The notes below the pieces were generated by a model, which saw only the letters and a program-made list of their open reading frames with translations, searched no databases and was not told the DNA's origin. 13,323 nucleotides of DNA. It comes from an uncultured Moraxellaceae bacterium. Lineage in GTDB: Bacteria > Pseudomonadota > Gammaproteobacteria > Pseudomonadales > Moraxellaceae. The position numbers were made by a program, and so were the translations under genes. Of the stretch, positions 1-6,471 are shown one piece after another (the first letter of the stretch is position 1; the number at the start of each line of letters is the position of its first letter). The stretch spans positions 1-13,323 of the forward strand of contig CALEYY010000351.1 in assembly GCA_937928295.1 (NCBI GenBank), in the 5' to 3' direction.

Positions 1-737
1 AGCCGGTGGTGGCGATCTACTCGACCTTCCTGCAGCGCGGCTACGACCAGCTCATTCACGATGTCACGCTGCAGAATCTCGATGTCACCTTCGGCATCGA
101 CCGCGCCGGCCTCGTCGGCGAAGACGGCCCGACCCATGCCGGCGCCTACGACCTGGCCTTCATGCGCTGCCTGCCCAACCTCATCATCGCCGCGCCCAGC
201 GACGAGAACGAATGCCGCCAGCTGCTGGAAACCTGCTGGCAGCATCCCGGCCCGGCCGCCGTGCGCTACCCGCGCGGCACCGGCCCCGGCAGCATCATCG
301 AGCGCCAGCCGGTGCAGCTGCCGATCGGTCGTGGCGTGATTCGTCGCCAAGGTGAGCGCGTCGCCATCCTCAATTTTGGTGCGCGTTTGCAGGATGCCCT
401 GCGCGCAGCTGAACAGCTGTCAGAACAAGGCGCTCTTGATACAAGCGTAAATGCCACTGTGGTGGACATGCGCTGGGTGAAACCGCTGGATGCCGCGCTG
501 ATTCGCGAGCTGGCGGCGTCGCACGAGCTGCTGGTGACGGTGGAAGAGCATGCGGTGGCGGGCGGCGCGGGCTCGGCCGTGAGTGAGTTTCTGCATCAAG
601 AAGGTCTGCGCAATGCCATGCTGCTGCTCGGCATCCGCGACGCCTACATCGAGCATGGCAGCCCGGCAGAAATGCTCGCGGATTGCGGGCTGGATGCTGC
701 TGGAATCGTGGCGTCGATTCGGGCTCGGCTGGGCTGA
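1..737 (+). CDS. dxs: 1-deoxy-D-xylulose-5-phosphate synthase, C-terminal part (partial)
   Basis: The enzyme is a cytosolic, thiamine-diphosphate-dependent transketolase-like protein that condenses pyruvate with glyceraldehyde-3-phosphate in the first step of the MEP isoprenoid pathway. The reading frame is open from base 3 and the 5' part lies outside the window, so only about the last 244 of roughly 630 residues are seen. These cover the end of the pyrimidine-binding domain (DRAGLVGEDGPTHAGAYDL, then APSDENECRQLL and the VRYPRGTG strand) and the C-terminal transketolase domain (VVDMRWVKPLD, EEHAVAGGAGSAV). All are close to the usual Dxs motifs. It ends in TGA and converges on ribA, with a hairpin overlapping the stop. 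Dxs is certain from the motifs; other transketolase-family enzymes lack this EDGPTHAG/SDENE combination. Confidence 0.96.
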   Translation, partial: PVVAIYSTFLQRGYDQLIHDVTLQNLDVTFGIDRAGLVGEDGPTHAGAYDLAFMRCLPNLIIAAPSDENECRQLLETCWQHPGPAAVRYPRGTGPGSIIERQPVQLPIGRGVIRRQGERVAILNFGARLQDALRAAEQLSEQGALDTSVNATVVDMRWVKPLDAALIRELAASHELLVTVEEHAVAGGAGSAVSEFLHQEGLRNAMLLLGIRDAYIEHGSPAEMLADCGLDAAGIVASIRARLG

Positions 738-752
738 CACAAGCCCGGCCGA
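725..752. terminator. Inverted repeat between convergent dxs and ribA, candidate bidirectional terminator
   Basis: Arms TCGGCTGGGCT (725-735) and AGCCCGGCCGA (742-752) pair over 11 positions with one G-T mismatch and a 6-base loop. The left arm and loop contain the last codons and TGA stop of dxs. On the plus strand it is followed only by a short AGCTTT and on the minus strand by no T run, so it is a weak intrinsic terminator. Its place between two converging genes is what supports the call. Confidence 0.5.
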
Positions 753-760
753 ATCAGCTT

Positions 761-1360
761 TCAGGCCGACTCATCCGGCAACAAATGCCCCATCTTGTCG
801 GTCTTGGTCTGCATATAGCCTTCGTTGTGCGGGTTCAGGCCGGAAATCAGCGGCACACGCTCCACCACTTCCACGCCATTGGCCTCTACCGCAGCGACCT
901 TCTTCGGATTGTTGGTCATCAGCCGTACCTGCGTGACGCCGAGGTGACGCAGCATGTCGCCGCACATGGCGTACTCACGCAGGTCGGCACCAAAGCCCAG
1001 CTGCTCGTTGGCCTCGACGGTATCGGCACCGGCATCCTGCAAGGCGTAAGCGCGGATCTTGTTGACCAGGCCAATGCCACGACCTTCCTGACGCAGGTAC
1101 AAAATCACGCCGTGACCAGCCTCGGCCACCTGACGCATGGCAGCTTCCAGCTGCGGGCCGCAGTCGCAGCGCAGGCTGCCAAAACCATCTCCGGTGAGGC
1201 ATTCGGAGTGCAGTCGTGCCAGTGCCGGCTGACCGTTGGCAAGGTCACCCATGCTCAGGGCGACATGCTCTTTGCCGGTCTCGACATCTTCAAAGGCGTG
1301 AATGCTGAATTCGCCATGACGCGTGGGCAAACGGGAGGAGGCAACAAAAACAAAGGCCAC
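761..1360 (-). CDS. ribA: GTP cyclohydrolase II
   Basis: RibA opens GTP to 2,5-diamino-6-ribosylamino-pyrimidinone 5'-phosphate, formate and pyrophosphate, the purine-side entry to riboflavin synthesis. The zinc ligands are intact (C54, C65 and C67 in HSECLTGD and LRCDCG), as are the catalytic RQEGRGIG (90-97), the TVEAN loop and the MTNNPKK stretch. I chose the GTG at 1360. It has GGAG 8 bases upstream, and it gives a 199-residue protein starting (M)AFVFVASSRLPT, the usual family N-terminus. An ATG at 1381 and a TTG at 1402 are in frame but lie at or before the likely transcript start and lack a good ribosome site. It lies 105 bp downstream of pgpA with its own extended -10 element. The family is certain; the start is fairly sure. 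Confidence 0.96.
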   Translation of the reverse strand: MAFVFVASSRLPTRHGEFSIHAFEDVETGKEHVALSMGDLANGQPALARLHSECLTGDGFGSLRCDCGPQLEAAMRQVAEAGHGVILYLRQEGRGIGLVNKIRAYALQDAGADTVEANEQLGFGADLREYAMCGDMLRHLGVTQVRLMTNNPKKVAAVEANGVEVVERVPLISGLNPHNEGYMQTKTDKMGHLLPDESA

Positions 1361-1392
1361 CGGGCTAGCTCCGGAAATCATCAAGGGCCGCG

Positions 1393-1401
1393 ATTGTAGC
1401 A
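1393..1401 (-). promoter_or_regulatory. Extended -10 promoter element for ribA
   Basis: On the minus strand the bases read TGCTACAAT, one mismatch from the extended -10 consensus TGnTATAAT. No convincing -35 hexamer is found at 16-18 bp, which is usual for extended -10 promoters. Transcription would begin near 1386-1387 and leave a leader of about 26 bases before the GTG at 1360, room for the GGAG at 1369-1372. The rest of the 105-bp pgpA-ribA gap shows nothing else I can name. Confidence 0.5.
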
Positions 1402-1465
1402 ACTGATGCCGCCCAGCGGTACGACGCCAGCGCGGCTTGTATCAGCGCTGTCTCAGAGGCCCTGT

Positions 1466-1969
1466 TCAGAGACGGAGCAACAGCGCCAGCACCAGCGCGG
1501 CCATGACGCCGGCAATGAGGTCGTCGAGCATGATGCCGAAACCGCCTTCAACATGGCGATCCGCCCAGCGCACCGGCCACGGCTTCCAGATGTCGAAGAG
1601 ACGGAACAGCGCAAAGCCGGCCGCGACCGACAGCAGCGTGCGTGTGTCCCAGACCGCCACCGGCACCAGCGGCAGCAACGCGATCCACTGGCCGACGAAC
1701 TCATCCCAGACGATGCCGGAGTGGTCATGCACGCCCATGCGCGTGGCGGCGGCGTCGCAAATAGCAATGCCGGCGACCGTGCTGACCAGAATCACGATCA
1801 GGTAGGCCGGCAACGGCAAGGTCGCGAGGCCGGCGAACAGCACCAGCGCCACCAGCGAACCCATCGTGCCCGGTGCTTTCGGGCTGTAGCCGGAGCCGAG
1901 GCCGAAGGCCGGCAAGGCCAGCCACCAGGGCAGTTTCGGCAGCTGCGACAGCGGCAGGTTGTCAGACAT
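1466..1969 (-). CDS. pgpA: Phosphatidylglycerophosphatase A
   Basis: PgpA is an inner-membrane phosphatase that converts phosphatidylglycerophosphate to phosphatidylglycerol. Visible family motifs are SGYSPKAPGTMGS (26-38), WDEFVG (88-93), FRLFDIWKPWPVRWADR and GGFGIMLDDLIAG, the last two with the conserved acidic residues. Hydrophobic segments lie between them and at the C-terminus. The 167-residue length is normal. The ATG at 1969 is preferred because GGAG stands 6 bases upstream; an earlier in-frame start at 2002 has no such site. In the usual cluster pgpA directly follows thiL. Here it follows an AraC-type gene by 48 bp and is separated from thiL by 6.3 kb, so it must be read from the araC transcript or from a local promoter. 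Confidence 0.95.
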   Translation of the reverse strand: MSDNLPLSQLPKLPWWLALPAFGLGSGYSPKAPGTMGSLVALVLFAGLATLPLPAYLIVILVSTVAGIAICDAAATRMGVHDHSGIVWDEFVGQWIALLPLVPVAVWDTRTLLSVAAGFALFRLFDIWKPWPVRWADRHVEGGFGIMLDDLIAGVMAALVLALLLRL

Positions 1970-1982
1970 GTTGAACTCCGAG

Positions 1983-1992
1983 ATTCGCGAAT
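1983..1992. repeat. 10-bp perfect palindrome ahead of pgpA
   Basis: ATTCGCGAAT is self-complementary and lies in the 48-bp gap between the stop of the AraC-type gene and pgpA, 13 bases before the pgpA start. It is AT-flanked (TTATT beside it), so it could be an operator or the edge of a promoter for the displaced pgpA-ribA pair. A 10-bp palindrome can arise by chance, so the role is open. Confidence 0.3.
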
Positions 1993-2017
1993 AATTGAGC
2001 ACAGCATAACCGACACA

Positions 2018-3040
2018 TCAGCCTTTCCTGAACTGACTCGGCGTGCTGCCCGTCCAGCGCTTGAAGGCACGCACGAAATTGGCCTGATCCTTGTAGCCGA
2101 GCTGCTGAGCAATATTGCCGATGGCCATGCGCTCGTGGCGCAGCAGGCTCAAGGCGCTCTGGCGACGCATGTCGTCGAGCAGCTGCTTGAAGCTCAGGCC
2201 TTCCTGCTGCAAGCGCCGGTGCAAGGTGCGCGGCGTCATGTTCAGGCTCACCGCCACTTGCTCCTGCGCATTGGCCTCGGCGAGATGCTGCTGCGCCAGC
2301 CGTCGCAAGCGGGTCAGAAAATCGGCTCGGGCTTCGGCGCGCTGCAACTCTTCGGCGCAGCGCGCGGCAGCGAGGGCGGCAAGCTGGGCATCGGAGCGCG
2401 GGAAGGTGCGTGCCAGCAAGGCCATCGGGAACTGAATGCGGGTTACCGCCGCGTCGAATTGAACGCGATCCGGCATGAGCAGCCGTAGCAGCACATGCTG
2501 CGGCGCTTCGGGAAAGCTGAACTGCATACTCACGCCATCGTACGAGAAGTCTGTGAATAGCTCGCCGACAATGGCCTGAAACGAGCCCAGCATGGCTTCA
2601 ATGACATGGGGGAACCATGGCCCGAGCAAACCTTGGTCGGTGATCTCCAGTGTCACGCTGTCACCAGCGGGGACAAAGCTGATTTGCAGTAGCTGCGTGC
2701 GGGTCAGGGCATAGCGGTTCACCAGCAGCAACGCCTCGGCCAGATTCGGGCTGGCCTGCACGGCATAGCCGAGAAAACCGTGGCTGCCGATGCTGAGCGT
2801 GTTGCCCAACTCGAACGACAAGGTCGCTGAAGTATCCAGGCGGTGCAAATTCTCCAGGGCGCGCAAGAACGCCGGCAGCGACACCAGATACTCCGGGTGG
2901 GCGCTCAGCTCCTCGACCTGCAAGCCACTGCCGTCCAACAGCTGCGCCGCAGAAATGCCACGCTTGTGCATGAAATCCAGCATGTATTGCAGATAACGCG
3001 CGACCAGTACGCCCTCCGCTGCCTGCAGTGCAACCGCCAT
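2018..3040 (-). CDS. AraC-family transcriptional regulator with arabinose-binding-like N-terminal domain (OruR/VirS type)
   Basis: This is a 340-residue DNA-binding regulator. Residues about 15-230 resemble the N-terminal ligand-sensing domain of the OruR/VirS/GbdR-like branch of AraC proteins (conserved look in LGNTLSIGSHGFLGYAVQASPNLAEAL and in the later LMPDRVQFDA). Residues about 245-340 are the double helix-turn-helix, with VAVSLNMTPRTLHRRLQQEG as the first reading helix and IAQQLGYKDQANFVRAFKRWTG as the second, followed by the P-S-Q-F-R ending. The ATG at 3040 is the natural start for the family, though no strong ribosome site precedes it. The frame stays open upstream to about 3535, but that stretch is antisense to the SDR gene and unlike any AraC protein. 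It is divergent from the SDR operon across 111 bp, so it probably controls that operon. The inducer is unknown. Confidence 0.92.
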   Translation of the reverse strand: MAVALQAAEGVLVARYLQYMLDFMHKRGISAAQLLDGSGLQVEELSAHPEYLVSLPAFLRALENLHRLDTSATLSFELGNTLSIGSHGFLGYAVQASPNLAEALLLVNRYALTRTQLLQISFVPAGDSVTLEITDQGLLGPWFPHVIEAMLGSFQAIVGELFTDFSYDGVSMQFSFPEAPQHVLLRLLMPDRVQFDAAVTRIQFPMALLARTFPRSDAQLAALAAARCAEELQRAEARADFLTRLRRLAQQHLAEANAQEQVAVSLNMTPRTLHRRLQQEGLSFKQLLDDMRRQSALSLLRHERMAIGNIAQQLGYKDQANFVRAFKRWTGSTPSQFRKG

Positions 3041-3151
3041 AATTCGTCTGCTAATGACAAAAACCTGTCCGAGCATAGCCTTTCGCAAGGCCGACCAACA
3101 AGTCACATTCTTCACTGTCACATTATTGAACGACATTGAAGGAGTGAACAC
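3041..3151. promoter_or_regulatory. Divergent promoter region between the AraC-type gene and the SDR operon
   Basis: These 111 bp hold both start regions. On the plus strand there is no TTGACA-like -35; a CATTAT at 3121-3126 is a fair -10, which suits an activator-dependent promoter. On the minus strand TTGTTG and TATGCT, 18 bp apart, are a weak pair for the regulator gene. A small hairpin (GCCTT-tcgc-AAGGC, 3078-3091) lies in what would be the regulator's leader. A direct repeat (listed separately) lies on the SDR side. AAGGAG at 3139-3144 is the SDR ribosome site. Confidence 0.55.
3102..3124 (+). repeat. Direct repeat GTCACATT, candidate AraC-type operator
   Basis: GTCACATT occurs at 3102-3109 and again at 3117-3124, 15 bp apart start to start. 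Similarity continues as GTCACATTnTTnA in both copies. AraC-family proteins commonly bind tandem direct sites next to or overlapping the -35 region of the target. Position and orientation fit regulation of the SDR gene, whose ATG is 28 bp further on. No binding site of this regulator is known to me, so the assignment is inference. Confidence 0.4.
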
Positions 3152-3979
3152 ATGGCCAAGCAGAAGACATCCACCCAAGCCAGCGCGGTCGTTACCGGTG
3201 CCGGCAGCGGTATTGGCCGCGCCTTTGCGCTGGAACTGGCGGCCCGTGGCGGCCGTGTGATCTGCGCCGACATCAATCTGGTCACGGCGCAAGAGACGGT
3301 AGACATGATCGCGGCCAAAGGCGGCCAGGCGCATGCCCTGCGCTGCGATGTCAGCCAGCTCGCCGAGGTGGAGGCGCTGGCCGATCAAGCCGAAGCTTGG
3401 CTGGGCGGCCCGGTGGATCTGGTCATCAACAACGCCGGCGTCGGTGCCGGCGGCCAGCTCGTGGGCGACATGCCGATGGCCGACTGGCAGTGGGCGCTGG
3501 GCATCAACCTCTGGGGCGTGATTCACGGCTGCCATGTGTTTGCGCCACGCCTGCGCACGCTCGGTCGCGGCGGCATCATCAATGTCTGCTCCACCGCCAG
3601 CTTCGCCGCCGCCCCGCGCATGGGTGCCTACAATGTGAGCAAGGCCGCTGCGCTGGCGCTGTCGGAAACCTTGTCGGCAGAGATGGCCGGCACTGGCATC
3701 GCAGTCACGGCACTGTGCCCGACCTTCGTGAAAACCAATATCGCGCGCGATGGCCGCATCAGCGAAGGCTCATCGCGACTGGCCGAAAAGATCATGGATC
3801 TGATCGGCTTTGCCCCCGAGCGCGTCGCCAAGACCACGCTCGACGCCCTCGACAAGAACCAGCTCTATGTATTGCCGCAATTCGACGCGCGCATGATCTG
3901 GCGCAGCAAGCGCCTTGCCCCAGCGCTGTACGCGCGTGGTGCCGGCCTCATCAATCGTTATGCCGGCAGCAGCCTTTAA
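3152..3979 (+). CDS. Short-chain dehydrogenase/reductase (SDR), classical type
   Basis: This 275-residue cytosolic NAD(P)-dependent oxidoreductase has the full classical set: cofactor loop TGAGSGIG (15-22), D40 at the end of the second strand (favouring NAD over NADP), NNAG (93-96), N119, S147 and Y160-x-x-x-K164. After about residue 195 comes a variable substrate loop and a C-terminal stretch of about 35 residues rich in R and A (MIWRSKRLAPALYARGAG), which may contact a membrane or partner. The ATG has AAGGAG 7 bases upstream. It is the first gene of a probable five-gene operon, 18 bp before the diiron gene. Length and neighbours resemble the SadH-type SDR of the mycobacterial mymA operon. 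With a Baeyer-Villiger-type enzyme downstream, alcohol-to-ketone oxidation is the likely job; the substrate is unknown. Confidence 0.93.
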   Translation: MAKQKTSTQASAVVTGAGSGIGRAFALELAARGGRVICADINLVTAQETVDMIAAKGGQAHALRCDVSQLAEVEALADQAEAWLGGPVDLVINNAGVGAGGQLVGDMPMADWQWALGINLWGVIHGCHVFAPRLRTLGRGGIINVCSTASFAAAPRMGAYNVSKAAALALSETLSAEMAGTGIAVTALCPTFVKTNIARDGRISEGSSRLAEKIMDLIGFAPERVAKTTLDALDKNQLYVLPQFDARMIWRSKRLAPALYARGAGLINRYAGSSL

Positions 3980-3997
3980 TTTTTCAGGAGCAACATC

Positions 3998-4924
3998 ATG
4001 GCAACGATCAATCTGGAAAACATGCTGGCCAAGATCAAGAGCAGCCAGTGGGCGCTCGCCGACATCGACTGGGATGCTCCCGGTGCCGAGCTGATCACCG
4101 CAGAGCAATGGCCGAAGCTGAAAGCCTTCATGGCCGACCTGATGTGGATCGAGCATGTGGGCGCGCGCGGGTTTGCCGCCATGGCGAAGAAGGCCCCGAC
4201 CGACACGCTGAAGGAAATCTACACCTACTTCCATGCCGAAGAGCAGCGCCACGCCAATGCCGAAATGGCGCTGATGAAGCGCTGGGGCATGCTCGACGGC
4301 GACGAGATTCCGGAGCCGAACATCAACCTGCGACTGGTCATCGAATGGCTGGATCGCTACAGCGACGACATGCCGCTTGAGGCGCTGGGCTCGGTCATCC
4401 CCATGCTGGAAATCGCGCTCGACGGCGCACTCTGCAAGTTCCTGCTCGACACCGTGGACGACCCGGTCTGCCATCAGGCCTTCGCGCACATCAACGATGA
4501 CGAGTCGCGCCACCTCGGCGTCGGCTTCCATGTGCTGGAAATGCAGGGCCACGGCAAGCTCTATCAGAACACGCTGAAGATGGTTGCCACCTGGGCCGAC
4601 CCGCGCCTGATTCTCGGCGTGCTGGCGTATGTGCCGCTGCTCAACCGCATGCGCGACAACATCGTGACGCTGGGCCTGAAGGAAGAAAGCCTGTACGCCG
4701 CCATGAACAAGTTCCGCAAGATCGGCGGCCGCACCGAACAGGGCCGACGCAACCCTTGGTATCAGGTCATCAGCCGTCACGGTGGCTGGGTCACCAACCG
4801 TCAGAACCGTCTCTACCACATTCCGGTGGATGCCCTGGTCCGCGCCACCGATTTCATTCCGACACGCGTGATGCCGCCGATTCCGAGCTGGGTCAAGGAA
4901 TTGACCTGGAAGCCGGCCGCCTGA
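3998..4924 (+). CDS. Ferritin-like diiron-carboxylate protein, putative oxidase/oxygenase
   Basis: I do not recognise a named enzyme, but the 308-residue sequence carries a complete four-helix diiron ligand set: E52 (WIEH), E82-x-x-H85 (EEQRH), E138 (MLEIALDG) and E169-x-x-H172 (DDESRH). The spacing is 30 residues within the first pair and 31 within the second, as in the ribonucleotide reductase R2/ferritin-like superfamily. Residues 195-308 form a long C-terminal part with several aromatic and Arg residues (RRNPWYQVISRHGGW) that plain ferritins lack; it may shape a substrate site or membrane contact. AGGAG stands 8 bases before the ATG. It lies between the SDR and monooxygenase genes in the operon. 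Hydroxylase, desaturase or N-oxygenase activity are all possible; a non-catalytic iron protein is less likely in this setting. Confidence 0.8.
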   Translation: MATINLENMLAKIKSSQWALADIDWDAPGAELITAEQWPKLKAFMADLMWIEHVGARGFAAMAKKAPTDTLKEIYTYFHAEEQRHANAEMALMKRWGMLDGDEIPEPNINLRLVIEWLDRYSDDMPLEALGSVIPMLEIALDGALCKFLLDTVDDPVCHQAFAHINDDESRHLGVGFHVLEMQGHGKLYQNTLKMVATWADPRLILGVLAYVPLLNRMRDNIVTLGLKEESLYAAMNKFRKIGGRTEQGRRNPWYQVISRHGGWVTNRQNRLYHIPVDALVRATDFIPTRVMPPIPSWVKELTWKPAA

Positions 4925-4950
4925 AACCTGTCTTGAACGAGTACTGAATC

Positions 4951-6471
4951 ATGAACGCAGAAGTGAAAATTCCGGCGGCGCGCCCGCGCAAAGCCAAAAA
5001 GGCTGCCACGCCGGTGGCGGTCAGCGAAGTGCTGATCATCGGAGCCGGTTTCGGTGGTCTGGGCACGGCCATCCGCCTGCGCCAGCAAGGCGTCAGCGAC
5101 ATCGTCATGCTGGAGCGCGCCAACGAGGTCGGCGGCACCTGGCGTGACAACACCTACCCCGGTGCCGCCTGCGACATCCCGTCCAACCTGTATTCGTATT
5201 CATTTGCGCCGAACCCGGACTGGTCGCGTGCCTACTCCGGCAGCAGCGAAATTCTCGACTACGCTCGCCATCTGGCGGACAGCAATGACCTGCGCCCGCT
5301 GATCCGCTTCGGTCGCACGGTCAGCGAAGCCGCTTTCGATGAAATCGAAGGGTACTGGGTGGTAACCACCAACGACGGCGAACAATTCCGTGGCCGCTCC
5401 TTGGTCATGGCCTCGGGCGGCCTCGCCAATCCTAGCCTGCCGAAGATTCCCGGCATCGACACCTTTGAAGGCAAGCGCATCCACAGCGCGCGCTGGGATC
5501 ATGATTACGATCTCAAGGGCAAGCGCATCGCCGTGATCGGCACCGGTGCCAGCGCCATCCAGATCGTTCCCGAACTGGTGAAAGTGGCCGAGAAAGTCAC
5601 CGTGTTTCAGCGCACGCCGGGCTGGGTTCTGCCACGCATGGACTATCGCTCGCCGGAATGGAGCAAGGCTCTGTTTCGCGCCGTGCCGGCCACGCAGAGC
5701 CTGCTGCGCAAAGCCCTGTACTGGGGCCACGAGTCGATGGCCTTCAGCTTCATCTGGAGCACGCCGATGACGCGGGTGGTCGAACGCATCAGCGCCGCCT
5801 TCCTCAAGCAGCAGGTCAGCGACCCCTGGCTGCGTCGCCAGCTCACGCCGGATTTCCGCATCGGCTGCAAGCGCGTGCTGATGTCTAGCGAATATTACCC
5901 GGCGCTGCAGAAGCCGAACTGCAAGCTCATCACCTGGCCCATCGCGACCATTTCGCCCAAGGGCATTCGCACTGCCGAGGGCATTGAGCATCAGGTTGAT
6001 TGCATTGTGTTTGCCACCGGCTTCGAGGTCGCCAAGGCCGGCACGCCGTTCACTATTCGTGGCATTCAGGGCCGCGTGCTGGCCGAAGAATGGGCACGCG
6101 GATCGCAGGCGTACAAGAGCGTGAATGTCTCCGGCTATCCCAACCTGTCGTTCATTCTGGGGCCGAACTCCGGGCCGGGCCACAACTCGGCGCTGGTCTA
6201 CATGGAATCGCAGATCGGCTACATCGTGGAAACCATCAAGACACTGCGCAACCAGAACCTGCGGTTGCTTGATGTGAAGCCGGAAGTGCAGGCGCAGTAC
6301 AACCGCGCGATCCAGAAGCGCCTGGCGCGCACCAACTGGAACTCCGGCTGCAAGAGCTGGTACCTCACCGAAGACGGCTTCAACGCCACCATGTATCCGG
6401 GCTTTGCCACGCAGTACGCGAACCAGATGGGCTCGTTCAACGCGCAGCACTACCGAACCGAGGTGGTCTGA
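4951..6471 (+). CDS. Flavin-containing monooxygenase of the Baeyer-Villiger type
   Basis: This 506-residue FAD- and NADPH-dependent enzyme would insert oxygen into a ketone to give an ester or lactone. In order it shows GAGFGG (31-36, FAD), GGTWRDNTYPGAACD (61-75), the Baeyer-Villiger fingerprint F172-x-G-x-x-x-H178-x-x-x-W182-D183, a second Rossmann loop GTGAS (197-201, NADPH) and CIVFATGF near the end of the NADP domain. Length suits class B type I enzymes. Residues 1-24 are a basic, Ala/Pro-rich, probably disordered tail before the first strand. The ATG lies 26 bp after the diiron gene with only a weak ribosome site. Its TGA shares a base with the ATG of the next gene. An MymA/EthA-like role is the closest analogy; a plain FMO acting on N or S is a less likely alternative. 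Confidence 0.93.
   Translation: MNAEVKIPAARPRKAKKAATPVAVSEVLIIGAGFGGLGTAIRLRQQGVSDIVMLERANEVGGTWRDNTYPGAACDIPSNLYSYSFAPNPDWSRAYSGSSEILDYARHLADSNDLRPLIRFGRTVSEAAFDEIEGYWVVTTNDGEQFRGRSLVMASGGLANPSLPKIPGIDTFEGKRIHSARWDHDYDLKGKRIAVIGTGASAIQIVPELVKVAEKVTVFQRTPGWVLPRMDYRSPEWSKALFRAVPATQSLLRKALYWGHESMAFSFIWSTPMTRVVERISAAFLKQQVSDPWLRRQLTPDFRIGCKRVLMSSEYYPALQKPNCKLITWPIATISPKGIRTAEGIEHQVDCIVFATGFEVAKAGTPFTIRGIQGRVLAEEWARGSQAYKSVNVSGYPNLSFILGPNSGPGHNSALVYMESQIGYIVETIKTLRNQNLRLLDVKPEVQAQYNRAIQKRLARTNWNSGCKSWYLTEDGFNATMYPGFATQYANQMGSFNAQHYRTEVV

Noticed and set aside
1406..2488. Plus-strand open frame of 360 codons opposite pgpA and the AraC gene
   Set aside because: Antisense to two clear genes; the translation is Arg/Gln/His-rich and unlike any protein I know.
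3041..3535. Upstream extension of the AraC gene to 505 residues
   Set aside because: The added part is antisense to the SDR gene, unlike AraC N-termini, and would remove the divergent promoter region.
3998..4924. Assignment of the diiron protein to the predicted metal-dependent hydrolase family often found beside SDR and monooxygenase genes
   Set aside because: The His/Glu pattern is that of a ferritin-like diiron bundle, and I do not see that hydrolase family's sequence features.
5200..6450. Minus-strand open frame of 416 codons opposite the monooxygenase
   Set aside because: The monooxygenase has all its motifs in the plus frame; the antisense frame is a GC-rich shadow.
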